Position numbers and translations under genes: made by a program
The notes under the pieces: model-generated
What the model was told of the DNA's origin: nothing
The model's input: the letters and a program-made list of their open reading frames with translations, nothing else
Databases searched by the model: none
Shown here: piece by piece, positions 22,795-31,302 of the stretch
Numbering within the stretch: position 1 is the stretch's first letter
Layout of the letters: every line of letters begins with the position of its first letter
Origin: an uncultured Eubacteriales bacterium
GTDB lineage: Bacteria > Bacillota > Clostridia > Christensenellales > Aristaeellaceae
Length of the DNA: 64,000 nt
Direction: 5' to 3'
Assembly: GCA_902790175.1 (NCBI GenBank)
Contig: CADAQZ010000013.1
Location: 1-64,000 of the forward strand

Positions 22795-24762
22795 ATGATG
22801 GGTGAAGAGGCCTATGCGCGGGCGCGCAAGATCGGCTTGAAGGAATACCACGGGCGCATCCAGCGCCATGAGAGCCCGTTCCTCCCGGTGCTGGAGGAGA
22901 TCGAGGAGCGCCTGTACGCGCTCAGCCACGTGCCGGTGGGACTGGTGCAGATCCCGCTGAAGAAGGTGGTGGGCACGGCCTCGAAGGGCCGCACCAACGC
23001 CTTTGCCGCCAACTTCATGCCCATACTGGACCCTGGCAGCGAATTCTCCACGAAGTGGAGCGTGCTGTACGAGGGCATCGTGGCGCAGGGCCTGAACCAG
23101 CCGGTGAAGGTGCTGGAGTACCTGAACCAGTACTACCTGATGGAGGGCAACAAGCGCGTCAGCGTGATGAAGTACCTGGACTCGATCTTCATCGAGGCCG
23201 AGGTCGTGCGCGTGCTGCCGCCGCGCACCGAGGACCTCCAGAACGTGCTGTACTACGAATACCTGCCCTTCTACAACGACGCGCAGATCAACGACCTGTG
23301 GTTCTCCAAGCCCGGCAGCGTCGCGCGGCTTTATGAGCTGACGGGCAAGACGCCGGGCGTGAAGTGGACCAGCGAGGAGCGCAGCGACTTCAACGCCGCC
23401 TACATGCGCTTTCGCGCGGAGTACAAGGCCCGCGAGGCCGTCAGCGACGCGAAAAAGCTGCCCGCCACCACCGGCGACGCCTTCCTGATCTACCTGGAGG
23501 CTTGCGGCTACGCCGACGCGCCGAAGAAGTTTGAGCCGCAGCTGAAGGGCGAGGTCAAGGCGCTGTGGGGCGAGTTCGAGAAGGACAAGGAGGCCGGCAA
23601 CGTCGAGCTGATCATGAAGCCGGTCGAGACCAAGCCCGCGCCCGCCTCCGGCATCCTGAACACGCTGTTCGGCCCCTCCAGCGTGAAGGTGGCCTTCCTC
23701 TACGCCCGCGAGCCCAGCGGCAACGGCTGGACCTACTGGCACGACCTGGGCCGCATCAACATGGAGAACAACATGGGCGAGCGCGTGAAGACCACGGTCT
23801 GCGTATGCGAGGCCCCCGAGAACTACGAGGCGGAGATCGAGCGGCTGATCGACGAGGGCAACAACCTGATCTTCACCACGTCGCCGCAGATGCTGTCGGC
23901 CTCGATGAAGGCCTCGGTGAAGCATCCGGACGTCAAGCTCCTGAACTGCTCGCTGCTGGCGTCGTGGCAGCGCGTGCGCTCCTACTACGTGCGCCTGTAC
24001 GAGGTGAAGTTCCTGATCGGCATGATCGCCGGGGCACTGTCGGAAAACGGCAAGGTGGGCTACATCGGCGACTATCCCATCGCGGGCGTGGCGGCGAACA
24101 TCAACGCCTTTGCGCTCGGCGCGCGGATGGTCAACCCCCGGGCGAAGGTGATCCTGGAGTGGTCCAGCCGCAGGGATTTCGACCCCGACGATCCCTTCGG
24201 CGATCCGTCCGTGGAGATCATCTCCAGCCGCGACGTGGGCGCGCCGAGCCACCACGCCGTGGAGTACGGCCTCTACGCCCAGCGCGACGGCCGAAAGGAG
24301 TCGATCGCCATCCCCGTGCTGGACTGGAGCCGCATCTACGAGACGCTGGCGCGCAGCGTTCTGAACGGCAGCTGGAAGGAGGTCGGCACGAGCCAGCCCA
24401 AGGCCGTGAACTACTGGTGGGGCCTGTCCTCCGGCGCGGTGGACATCGTGATGTCCCAGCGCATGGACATCGGCCTCAAGCGCCTGGTGGAACTGGTGAA
24501 GGAGCACATCCGCGAGGGCGTGTTCTGGCCGTTTGAGTCCATCATCCGCGACCAGGCCGGCGAGATCCGCTGCCCGGTGGACAGCCGCCTGACGCCCGCG
24601 GACGTCATCGCGATGGACTGGCTGGTGGACAACGTGGTGGGCGGCTTCCCGACCATCGACGAGGTGAAGGACGAGAGCCGCGCGCTGGTGGAGCTGCAGG
24701 GCATCAAGGAGATCGCCCTCCCCGCGCCGTCTGCGTTTAGCTGGAAGGCGGAGGAGAATTGA
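22795..24762 (+). CDS. Cytosolic BMP-domain ligand-binding protein with ParB-like N-terminal part
   Basis: About 655 residues. The C-terminal part (about 300-590) is a BMP/Med-type substrate-binding domain: VKVAFLYAREPSGNGWTYWH, EAEIERLIDEGNNLIFTTS, KVGYIGDYPIAGVAANINAF. BMP proteins are normally lipoproteins that bring purine nucleosides to an ABC importer, but this one has no signal peptide or lipobox. The N-terminal part contains YYLMEGNKRVSVMKYL (about residues 120-135), which resembles the ParB/Srx-fold nucleotide-binding motif. No ABC genes are adjacent. It is best viewed as an intracellular nucleoside sensor or enzyme of unknown output. The start is one of two adjacent ATGs (22795/22798) after GGGAG. 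Confidence 0.75.
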   Translation: MMGEEAYARARKIGLKEYHGRIQRHESPFLPVLEEIEERLYALSHVPVGLVQIPLKKVVGTASKGRTNAFAANFMPILDPGSEFSTKWSVLYEGIVAQGLNQPVKVLEYLNQYYLMEGNKRVSVMKYLDSIFIEAEVVRVLPPRTEDLQNVLYYEYLPFYNDAQINDLWFSKPGSVARLYELTGKTPGVKWTSEERSDFNAAYMRFRAEYKAREAVSDAKKLPATTGDAFLIYLEACGYADAPKKFEPQLKGEVKALWGEFEKDKEAGNVELIMKPVETKPAPASGILNTLFGPSSVKVAFLYAREPSGNGWTYWHDLGRINMENNMGERVKTTVCVCEAPENYEAEIERLIDEGNNLIFTTSPQMLSASMKASVKHPDVKLLNCSLLASWQRVRSYYVRLYEVKFLIGMIAGALSENGKVGYIGDYPIAGVAANINAFALGARMVNPRAKVILEWSSRRDFDPDDPFGDPSVEIISSRDVGAPSHHAVEYGLYAQRDGRKESIAIPVLDWSRIYETLARSVLNGSWKEVGTSQPKAVNYWWGLSSGAVDIVMSQRMDIGLKRLVELVKEHIREGVFWPFESIIRDQAGEIRCPVDSRLTPADVIAMDWLVDNVVGGFPTIDEVKDESRALVELQGIKEIALPAPSAFSWKAEEN

Positions 24763-24787
24763 TGTGGCGGGGGCGTCGTAACCCAAG

Positions 24788-24936
24788 AGCCTTCCCCTTT
24801 GGGGAAGGTGTCGCGGCGAAGCCGTGACGGATGAGGTCGATATGGTGAGACGATGCGATCGGACGCTGTTCGACCTCATCCGACCTCGCGACGGCGCTAA
24901 AGCGCCTGCTCGGCCACCTTCCCCACAGGGGAAGGC
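24788..24936. repeat. Dispersed CCTTCCCC/GATGAGGTCG element, two arms in opposite orientation
   Basis: The left end is AGCCTTCCCCTTTGGGGAAGG and the right end is CCACCTTCCCC..GGGGAAGGC. The subterminal motif GACGGATGAGGTCG appears inverted near the right arm as GACCTCATCC. This is the most complete copy in the window and occupies most of the 215-bp space between the BMP and phosphoesterase genes. No coding capacity. Confidence 0.8.
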
Positions 24937-24977
24937 AAAATTGTGGCGATCCAATCACTACAAAAGGGGCGTTGCTC

Positions 24978-25574
24978 ATGCGGATCATGGTGCTGGCCGA
25001 CGTGGCGGACAAGGCGCTGTGGGACTACCTGGACAGGCGGCTGCTGGAGGGCGTGGACCTGATCCTCTCCTGCGGCGATCTGCCCGCGGAGTACCTGTCC
25101 TTCCTGACCTGCTTCACCGACGCGCCGATCCTCTACGTGCACGGCAACCACGACCGGCACTACGACAAAAAGCCCCCGGAGGGCTGCGTCTGCGTGGACG
25201 ACGACATCGTGGAGGTGAACGGCGTGCGCGTGCTGGGCCTGGGCGGCAGCATGCGCTATCGCCCGGACGAGCCCTACATGTTCACCGAGCGCGAGATGGC
25301 CCGCCGCGTGCGCAAGCTCCGCTGGAAGCTGCGCCGCCGCAAGGGCTTTGACATCCTGCTGACTCACGCCCCGGCCCGCGGGCAGGGCGACATGGACGAC
25401 ATGCCCCACCGCGGGTTTGAGACGTTCGTTGCGCTGATGGACCGCTGGCACCCGCGCTACCTGGTCTACGGCCACGTCCACCAGGAGTACGGCGCAATGA
25501 CCTTCGCCCGCGAGCGCCAGTACGGCGACACGACGCTGGTGAACGCCTATAAGCGGTACATCATCGAGATATAG
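24978..25574 (+). CDS. Metallophosphoesterase (calcineurin-like)
   Basis: 198 residues. The metal-binding motifs are present in order: a reduced first motif (LADVAD in place of D-x-H), SCGDLP (GD, about residue 34), YVHGNHD (GNHD, about 57), THAP and GHVHQE (about 165). The N-terminal LADVAD lacks the usual His, so the first metal site may be altered. It belongs to the small YfcE/UDP-sugar phosphodiesterase-like group; the substrate is unknown. The ATG at 24978 follows AAGGGG with good spacing. It probably starts a short operon with YigZ and the pseudouridine synthase (20 bp, then a 4-bp overlap). Confidence 0.85.
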   Translation: MRIMVLADVADKALWDYLDRRLLEGVDLILSCGDLPAEYLSFLTCFTDAPILYVHGNHDRHYDKKPPEGCVCVDDDIVEVNGVRVLGLGGSMRYRPDEPYMFTEREMARRVRKLRWKLRRRKGFDILLTHAPARGQGDMDDMPHRGFETFVALMDRWHPRYLVYGHVHQEYGAMTFARERQYGDTTLVNAYKRYIIEI

Positions 25575-25594
25575 TTTGAACAAAGGAGATGCCC

Positions 25595-26242
25595 ATGCCC
25601 TTAAAGCCCTACAAGACCCTGCTGTGCGCGGCGAGCGACGAGTTCATCGTGAACAAGTCGCGCTTCATCGGCCACGGCTGCCCCTGCGAGACGGAGGAGG
25701 ACGCGCTGACGTTCCTTTCGCGGATGCGCGCGAAGTACAAGGACGCCACGCACAACTGCTACGCCTACATCATCGGCGCGAACATGGGCGTGATGCGCTA
25801 CAGCGACGACGGCGAGCCCGGCGGCACCGCCGGCATGCCCATCATCGAGGTGATGAAGGCGCGCGGCGTCACCAACGCCGCCGTCGTGGTCACGCGCTAC
25901 TTCGGCGGCATCCTGCTGGGTGCGGGCGGGCTGGTGCGCGCCTACACGCAGGGCGCGGTGTGCGCGCTGAACGCCTGTGGCGTCGGCGTGATGCACCCCA
26001 CGGCGCGGTATCTGATGCAGATCGGCTATCCGATGCTGAACCGCATGGACTTCTTCCTGAAGGATGAGCCGGTGCGGGTGGAGGACAAGGCTTTCACCGA
26101 CGTGATCACCTACACGTTCGTCGTGCGCTGCGCCGACGAGGCGGCGTTCCTCGCGCGGCTGACGAACATGAGTGAGGGCACGGCGCAGCCGCTGCGCTGC
26201 GAGGAGCTCTACCTGGCCTGGCCGGAGGAGGCTGCCGAATGA
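25595..26242 (+). CDS. YigZ/IMPACT-family protein
   Basis: 215 residues. The UPF0029/IMPACT domain is clear: SRFIGHGCPCETEEDALTFL, the HNCYAYIIG motif, the DDGEPGGTAGMP signature (about residues 70-81), and VTRYFGGILLGAGGLVRAY. A C-terminal DUF1949 ferredoxin-like domain follows. The eukaryotic relative, IMPACT, regulates Gcn2; the bacterial protein is widely conserved but of uncertain role, with ribosome or nucleic-acid binding suggested. The start at 25595 fits AAAGGAG at 25582-25588; the ATG at 25589 is too close to it. The 3' end overlaps the next start. Confidence 0.9.
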   Translation: MPLKPYKTLLCAASDEFIVNKSRFIGHGCPCETEEDALTFLSRMRAKYKDATHNCYAYIIGANMGVMRYSDDGEPGGTAGMPIIEVMKARGVTNAAVVVTRYFGGILLGAGGLVRAYTQGAVCALNACGVGVMHPTARYLMQIGYPMLNRMDFFLKDEPVRVEDKAFTDVITYTFVVRCADEAAFLARLTNMSEGTAQPLRCEELYLAWPEEAAE

Positions 26243-27102
26243 CCGCGCACCGCGTGCCGGCGGGCGTGCCGGAGATGGGGCTGGAGAAGTACCTGCGCCG
26301 CGCGTGGCCGCTCGTGCCCGGGCGCGTGCTTCGCGACGCCCTGAAGCGGCGGGACGTGCGCGTGAACGGCGCGCGCAGCGGCGCGGACGCGCGCGTTTGC
26401 GGCGGAGACGAACTCGCGCTGTACATCGACGCGAAGTGGATGGAGCCGGAGCCGGACGTGCTGTGGACGGACGACAAACTGATCGTGGCGGTGAAGCCGC
26501 AGGGCCTGCCCGTGGATGCGGACCGGGACGGCGTCGGCGCAGACACGCTGCTGACCCGGCTTCAGAGGCGCTTTCCGGGCGCGCGGCTGTGCCACCGGCT
26601 GGACGCGCAGACGGGCGGCATCGTGCTGGCCGCGGCGGACGACGCCGTGTGGGAGCAGGCCTTCGCGGCCTTTAAGGACCACGGCGTGCAAAAGACCTAT
26701 CGCGCGCTGGCGCTGGGCCGCTTCGACAAAGAGCAGGGCACGCTGCATGCGTGGCTCGTCAAGGACGCCCGGCGCGCCGAGGTGCGCGTTTTGCACCGCG
26801 ACGCCCCCGGGGCGCGGCCCATCACCACGAACTACCGCGTGATCGGCGAGGCCGCGCCGGGGCTGACCCGCGTCGAGCTGGAACCCGTCACCGGCCGCAC
26901 ACACCAGTTGCGCGCTCACATGGCCGACTTCGGCCACCCGCTGCTGGGCGACGACCGCTACGGCGACCGCGCCGCCAACCGCCGCTTCCCCGGCGCAAAG
27001 CTCTGCCTCTGGCACGCGCGCCTGACCATCCCCGCCGACAGCCCGCTGGTCGACTACCGCGGAAAAACCTTCGAGGCGGACACCCCGGAATGGATCAAAT
27101 GA
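26239..27102 (+). CDS. RluA-family pseudouridine synthase
   Basis: 287 residues. An N-terminal S4-like segment (LEKYLRRAWPLVPGRVLRDALKRRDVRVNG) precedes the catalytic domain. The catalytic Asp is in CHRLDAQTGG (about residue 117). The usual GRTHQLRAHMADFGHPLLGD block is nearby. Enzymes of this family make pseudouridine in 23S rRNA or tRNA; the exact position cannot be predicted. It is translationally coupled to yigZ (ATGA). The stop is followed immediately by a repeat unit. Confidence 0.9.
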   Translation: MTAHRVPAGVPEMGLEKYLRRAWPLVPGRVLRDALKRRDVRVNGARSGADARVCGGDELALYIDAKWMEPEPDVLWTDDKLIVAVKPQGLPVDADRDGVGADTLLTRLQRRFPGARLCHRLDAQTGGIVLAAADDAVWEQAFAAFKDHGVQKTYRALALGRFDKEQGTLHAWLVKDARRAEVRVLHRDAPGARPITTNYRVIGEAAPGLTRVELEPVTGRTHQLRAHMADFGHPLLGDDRYGDRAANRRFPGAKLCLWHARLTIPADSPLVDYRGKTFEADTPEWIK

Positions 27103-27105
27103 GTT

Positions 27106-27266
27106 TGGAGTGTGGAGAGTGGAGTGTGGAGTGTGGAGTGAACAAAGCCTTCCCCTTTAGGGGAAGGTGGCACGGCGTGGCCGAAGGCCTAGCGAAGCGT
27201 CAAGCCGTGACGGATGAGGTCGTTCTGCATTGACTTCAACTCCACTCTCCACACTCCACTCTTTTA
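27106..27266. repeat. Composite element: inverted GAGTGTGGAG arms around a CCTTCCCC/GATGAGGTCG core
   Basis: The left arm, made of GAGTGTGGAG/GAGAGTGGAG units (27106-27137), and the right arm, its inverse (27238-27266), enclose the core 27144-27222 (AAGCCTTCCCCTTTAGGGG..GACGGATGAGGTCG). The right arm ends directly before the Shine-Dalgarno sequence of trmL. Confidence 0.8.
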
Positions 27267-27277
27267 AGGAGGTTCCC

Positions 27278-27796
27278 ATGCTCCACATCGTCCTCGTCAA
27301 TCCCGAGATCCCGCAGAACACCGGCAACATCGCCCGCACGTGCGCGGCGACGGGCGCGAAGCTGCACCTGATCGAGCCGCTGGGCTTCGAGCTGAGCGAC
27401 AAGTACCTGAAGCGCGCGGGGCTGGACTACTGGCACCTGATGACCTACGAGACGCACCCCAGCTGGGAGGCGTTTCGCGCCGCCTATCCCGACGCCGCGC
27501 TGCACTTCGCCACCACCAAGGCCCCGCGCGACTACTGCGCCGCCGCCTACGGCCCCGACGACTTTCTCGTTTTTGGCCGCGAGACCAAGGGCCTGGACGA
27601 AGCCCTGCTCGCCGCGAACTACGACCGCTGCGTGCGCATCCCGATGCGGCCCGACGCCCGCTCGCTGAACCTGTCCAACTCCGTGGCGATCCTGCTCTAC
27701 GAGGCCCTGCGCCAGCAGGGCTTCCCCGGCCTCTCCGGCGAAGGCCATCTGCACCACACAGCGCCCGATGGCGGGGAGTGGAAGGACTATGTGTGA
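27278..27796 (+). CDS. trmL: tRNA (cytidine/uridine-34-2'-O)-methyltransferase TrmL
   Basis: 172 residues, the usual length. The SPOUT trefoil-knot motifs are present: NPEIPQNTGNIARTC near the start, LVFGRETKGLDE (motif 2, about 99-110) and IPMRPDARSLNLSNSVAILLYE (motif 3). TrmL methylates the wobble ribose of tRNA-Leu isoacceptors. The start follows a strong AAGGAGG at 27266-27272. The last codons run into a GAGTGAGGAGTTAG-type repeat. The gene stands alone after a composite repeat. Confidence 0.93.
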   Translation: MLHIVLVNPEIPQNTGNIARTCAATGAKLHLIEPLGFELSDKYLKRAGLDYWHLMTYETHPSWEAFRAAYPDAALHFATTKAPRDYCAAAYGPDDFLVFGRETKGLDEALLAANYDRCVRIPMRPDARSLNLSNSVAILLYEALRQQGFPGLSGEGHLHHTAPDGGEWKDYV

Positions 27797-28028
27797 GTGT
27801 GGAGTGAGGAGTTAGGAGTTAGGAGTTAGGAGTTGATGGCCGCTGCCGCGCGATAACCAAAAGCCCTCCCCTTTAGGGGAGGGTGGATTGCCGCGAAGCG
27901 GCAAGACGGATGAGGTCGTGCCCCATTCCTCGTAGGGGTGGCGATGCGGCATTGTGTCGCCCGCCCCGCACCCAAAAGCCCTCCCCTTTAGGGGAGGGTG
28001 CCGAACGAAGTGAGGCGGGAGAGGTCGT
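27797..28028. repeat. Repeat cluster after trmL
   Basis: No gene. It holds GAGTTAG tandem units (27796-27830), a CCCTCCCC-type element (27859-27918, ending GACGGATGAGGTCG), a diverged GTAGGGGTGGCG palindrome (27930-27965) and a second CCCTCCCC element (27974-28028, ending GAGAGGTCG). The run GTTGATGGCCGCTGCCGCGCG before the first element also precedes the copy at 57019. Confidence 0.75.
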
Positions 28029-28049
28029 CTCCTCTCCACCCCCGCATCT

Positions 28050-28691
28050 TCACCCCGCCCGGTGGCGCGCGGACATCCCTCCGCGGCGCTGCCGGGCGTT
28101 GATCGGCGCGTCCTTGCCCGCCAGCGCCCGCAGCCGCGGGTCGCGCTTCAAATTGTTCGACGCGCGGAAGAACAGCTGGTAGGCCTGGCCCACGCTGACG
28201 CCCAGCCGCTGCGCCGCCTGCCGGTAGCTGAACCCCTCCAGCTTGCACATCTGCACCACCTGCCGCTGTCCCTCGCTCTTGAGCCGCCCCACCGCCGCGC
28301 GCACGTCCCGCGCGAGCTCCTCGCGCAGCAGCGCCTCGTCCGCGGCCGGCAGGCTCTCGTCCGCCAGCAGGTCGCCCTCCGTCATGCCGTCGCTCTCGCT
28401 GCGCGAGATCGGCTTGTCCAGCGCCGCTGCCCCGGTGTGCGGGCGCGTGAAGCGGCCGTTCCGCAGTCCCAGCACGCTGTTGAACTCCATTTGGATGTGC
28501 CAGCAGGCCCAGCCCGACCAGCTCTTGCCCGCGCCCGGGTCGAAGCTGTCCGCCGCCTTTATCAACCCCAGCGCCCCCGCCTGCATCAGATCCTCCATCG
28601 AAACCGCCCGGTCCAGCGCGCAGATGCGCTCGTACCGCCGCGCCATCATCACCAGCAGCCCCCTGTTCTGCTCGTAAACCTCCTCGTACAT
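28050..28691 (-). CDS. RNA polymerase sigma-70 family factor
   Basis: 213 residues. Region 2 is at residues 10-75 (LVMMARRYERICALDRAVSMEDLMQAGALGLIKAADSFDP, with the Trp-rich WSGWACWHI part). Region 4 is at about 130-185 (KSEGQRQVVQMCKLEGFSYRQAAQRLGVSVGQAY). Region 3 is reduced. It is a small group 3/4-type factor; its target genes cannot be told. ATG at 28691 is chosen because GGGGGTG lies upstream; GTG at 28700 is possible. No anti-sigma gene is adjacent. The gene lies alone between a repeat cluster and tRNA-Pro. Confidence 0.82.
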   Translation of the reverse strand: MYEEVYEQNRGLLVMMARRYERICALDRAVSMEDLMQAGALGLIKAADSFDPGAGKSWSGWACWHIQMEFNSVLGLRNGRFTRPHTGAAALDKPISRSESDGMTEGDLLADESLPAADEALLREELARDVRAAVGRLKSEGQRQVVQMCKLEGFSYRQAAQRLGVSVGQAYQLFFRASNNLKRDPRLRALAGKDAPINARQRRGGMSARHRAG

Positions 28692-28824
28692 CCCCTTCAC
28701 CCCCGTTGATGCTTTTTTTGTGCTTCAGAATAGAACAACTGTTCGATTTATCTGCATTATACCACACGCCCCGCCAAAATACAAGGGGTAAATCGAATAA
28801 ATGTTCGATAATTATATAAACAAG

Positions 28825-28852
28825 AAGTCCGAAGCCATACGGCTTCGGACTT
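28825..28852 (-). terminator. Terminator of tRNA-Pro
   Basis: Perfect 12-bp stem (AAGTCCGAAGCC) with a 4-nt loop, directly after the tRNA 3' end on the minus strand, followed by a T-rich stretch. Confidence 0.8.
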
Positions 28853-28854
28853 GT

Positions 28855-28931
28855 TGGTCTGGGTGAGAGGATTCGAACCTCCGGCCTCTTGAACCCCATT
28901 CAAGCACGCTACCAAACTGCGCTACACCCAG
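28855..28931 (-). tRNA. tRNA-Pro (anticodon GGG)
   Basis: Cloverleaf: acceptor CTGGGTG paired with CACCCAG, a normal D arm, anticodon stem CTTGA/TCAAG with loop ATGGGGT (anticodon GGG), and T arm GGTTCGAATCC. CCA is encoded at 28857-28855. A terminator follows. Confidence 0.93.
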
Positions 28932-29157
28932 ATATGAAGTTGATCGCTGGGATCGGCGCGGGGCGCTTCCCTCGGCAACACAAGATATTATACTATGGTC
29001 GGATGGGTTTGTCAAGGCAAAAATGCGGGGAAGGGGGAGGCAGAGCTGTAAAGTTTTGCGCAAGCGGGGCGCCGGGAATCGCGCGCCCAAATCGCCGGGA
29101 AGCCTGTGCGAAGATCGCCGGAAAGCCCCCCCTATGCGGATCGCCGCGGCGCGCCTC

Positions 29158-29186
29158 TTGATTCTCCGCCCCAAATGCCCTATAAT
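29158..29186 (+). promoter_or_regulatory. Promoter of recF
   Basis: TTGATT (29158-29163), a 17-bp spacer, then TATAAT (29181-29186). The rest of the 287-bp space after tRNA-Pro shows nothing else. Confidence 0.65.
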
Positions 29187-29218
29187 GCTTACAGAAAGCA
29201 TGGAAAGGCGGGCAGCCT

Positions 29219-30310
29219 GTGATCATTACGCGCGCGCAACTGACGAACTTCCGCAGCTACGAGGCCTGCGAGATCGCGCCCTGCGAGGGCGTGAACGTGC
29301 TGCTGGGCGACAATGGGCAGGGCAAGACGAACGTGCTGGAGGCGCTGTATTTGTGCTGCACCGGGCGCTCGCACCGCACGCGGCAGGACCGCGAGCTGAT
29401 CCGCTGGGGGGCGGACTTTGCCGCCGTGAAGGCCGAGGCCGCGCGGCGCGACGGCTCGCACGAGGTGGAGCTGGTGCTGCCCGCGCTGGGGCGGCGTAAG
29501 ATACGGATCGCGGGGCAGGAGGCGTCGCGATCAGGCGAACTGATGGGCCACGTCACCGGCGTGCTGTTCAGCCCGGAGGATTTGCGCACCGTGAAGGACG
29601 GCCCCGCCGAGCGCCGCCGGTTCGTGGACATGGCGCTTTCGCAGATCCGCCCGGCCTACTACTATGCGCTTCAACGCTACAACCGCGCGCTGAAGCAGCG
29701 GAACGAGACGCTGAAGGCGATCGCCGCGCAGCCGGCCTTCATGGCCACGCTGGACAGCTGGGACGAGCAGCTGGCGAGCGCCGGGGCTGAATTGGCGCGC
29801 CACCGCCGCGCGTACATCGAGAAGCTGAGCGCCGTGGCGGGCGAGACGCACCGTGACATCGCCGACGACAAAGAGCGGCTCGAACTGCGCTACCTGCCGT
29901 GCGTGGCGGGCGGCGACGACGTGCAGGCGAACATCGAGGCGCTCTTCGCCGCGCGGGAGACGGACCTGCGGCGGCTGACGACCTCAGTCGGCGCGCACCG
30001 CGACGACGTGCAGATCCTGGTGGAGGGCCGGGACGTGCGCGCGTTCGGCTCGCAGGGCCAGCAGCGCACGGCGGCGCTGTCGATGCGGCTTTCGGAGCTG
30101 GACGTGATGAAGGACGAGCTGGGGGAATGGCCCATGCTGATGCTGGACGACGTGATGAGCGAACTGGACCCCGGACGCCGCCGCCAGCTGGTCAGCCACC
30201 TCGCGGGCATCCAGACCTTCATCACCTGCACCGACGCCGAGGACCTCGCCGGGGCCGAGGTCGGCAGGGCGTGGCGGGTGGAGAACGGAGAGTTGAGAGT
30301 TGAGAGTTGA
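29219..30310 (+). CDS. recF: DNA replication/repair protein RecF
   Basis: About 363 residues. RecF is an SMC-like ATPase that helps load RecA at gaps. Walker A is GDNGQGKTNVLEAL (about residue 30), followed by the RecF-typical LLFSPEDLRTVKDGPAERRRFVD-type region. The signature is at SQGQQRTAALSMRLSEL and Walker B at LMLDDVMSELD. The start is GTG at 29219. In most bacteria recF sits in the dnaA-dnaN-recF-gyrB origin cluster; here none of those neighbours is present, so recF is displaced. The last residues (ENGELRVES) are encoded by a GAGAGTTGAGAG repeat that has run into the gene end. Confidence 0.93.
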   Translation: MIITRAQLTNFRSYEACEIAPCEGVNVLLGDNGQGKTNVLEALYLCCTGRSHRTRQDRELIRWGADFAAVKAEAARRDGSHEVELVLPALGRRKIRIAGQEASRSGELMGHVTGVLFSPEDLRTVKDGPAERRRFVDMALSQIRPAYYYALQRYNRALKQRNETLKAIAAQPAFMATLDSWDEQLASAGAELARHRRAYIEKLSAVAGETHRDIADDKERLELRYLPCVAGGDDVQANIEALFAARETDLRRLTTSVGAHRDDVQILVEGRDVRAFGSQGQQRTAALSMRLSELDVMKDELGEWPMLMLDDVMSELDPGRRRQLVSHLAGIQTFITCTDAEDLAGAEVGRAWRVENGELRVES

Positions 30311-30422
30311 GAGTGGAATTCAAAAGACTTTCCTTTGGGGGTGTCGCATTTCTAGCATCCCCGTGATACAAGGTAACTAATACATAGTAATAACAATATG
30401 CGGTAGTCGGAGGGTAATATTG

Positions 30423-31154
30423 ATGAAGAGAATATGGTCAACACCCGCAGGTTCTTATTCCAAATTATATTATGATATGTTACAACAGTCACATTTACTT
30501 ATAGCGGGTGCTCCAGGTAGCGGAAAAAGCACAATTTTACACGGTCTGGTATATACGGCGTTGTTCGATTCGCCAGCTAGTACACGATTCGTGTTTATTG
30601 ATCCTAAACGCATGGAATTGTGTGAGTATAAGAAACTGCCTCATACCTTAGTTTATGCGAGTGAACCTGATGAAATAGTTAGAATACTTAATTCTGTTCT
30701 GCAATTAATTGACAGTAGATACAAAGAAATGCAAAAACGAAAAGAAAAACTATATAATGGTTCAAATGTCTATGTAGTTATCGATGAATTAGCAGATTTA
30801 ACAACGACGGCACAAAAAAAGATCTATATCCCATTGATACAACGTTTATGCCAGATTGGACGTCCTGCGCGTATTCATGTTATAGCTGTGACAAAGTGCC
30901 CGAAAAGTGATGTAATACCGACTCCCATAAAGGTCAATTTTGACAGCAGAGTTGGGCTCCGGACATTTTCTGCACAAGATAGCCGAAATATCCTTGGAGT
31001 GTCTGGGTGTGAATCATTGCCTCGCTTTGGAGAAGGTTATTACATGAAACCAGAAGGGATAGAACGATATATTATTCCGATCGTTTCAGATGAAGAGAAA
31101 AAAACGATGATAGATTTTTGGGTGAAACAAAGGCCAAAAATACGTTTCTTTTGA
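30423..31154 (+). CDS. Minimal FtsK/SpoIIIE-type ATPase in an AT-rich island
   Basis: 243 residues consisting of just the motor domain. Walker A is GAPGSGKST (about residue 29), FVFIDPKRMEL follows, Walker B is VYVVIDELADL (about 118), and RPARIHVIAVTKCPKSDVI and NFDSRVGLRTFSAQDSRNIL match the C-terminal motor core of FtsK. There is no membrane anchor and no gamma (KOPS-reading) domain. The DNA is visibly AT-rich compared with the rest of the window, so the gene was probably acquired. Such short FtsK-like pumps occur in conjugative and integrative elements as coupling proteins. No relaxase or transfer genes are near, so this may be a remnant. ATG at 30423 follows GGAGGG. Confidence 0.82.
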   Translation: MKRIWSTPAGSYSKLYYDMLQQSHLLIAGAPGSGKSTILHGLVYTALFDSPASTRFVFIDPKRMELCEYKKLPHTLVYASEPDEIVRILNSVLQLIDSRYKEMQKRKEKLYNGSNVYVVIDELADLTTTAQKKIYIPLIQRLCQIGRPARIHVIAVTKCPKSDVIPTPIKVNFDSRVGLRTFSAQDSRNILGVSGCESLPRFGEGYYMKPEGIERYIIPIVSDEEKKTMIDFWVKQRPKIRFF

Positions 31155-31262
31155 AGGACGGGAAACAAATATACATTATCTACTTTAATTCGTCATGTAC
31201 AAGAGAATCATCTCCTTGTCATAGGTACACAGTTTTATTAAGTCTCATTGTTGTTTCTCCTA

Positions 31263-31302
31263 ACAAGACGAACCTCCCGAGTATTCGGGAAGTCCATCTT
31301 GT
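31263..31302 (+). terminator. Terminator after the FtsK-like gene
   Basis: 18-bp stem with a few G-T type pairs (ACAAGACG..TCCCGA / TCGGGA..CATCTTGT), loop GTAT, followed by GTTTTT (31303-31308). The rest of the 234-bp space is AT-rich with no gene. Confidence 0.7.

Noticed and set aside
22720-24954. 744-codon minus-strand frame opposite the BMP-domain gene
   Set aside because: Low-complexity shadow of the true gene; no start signals and no family resemblance.
29158-29230. Replication origin near recF
   Set aside because: No dnaA, dnaN or gyrB neighbours and no cluster of DnaA-box-like sequences; recF appears to be relocated.
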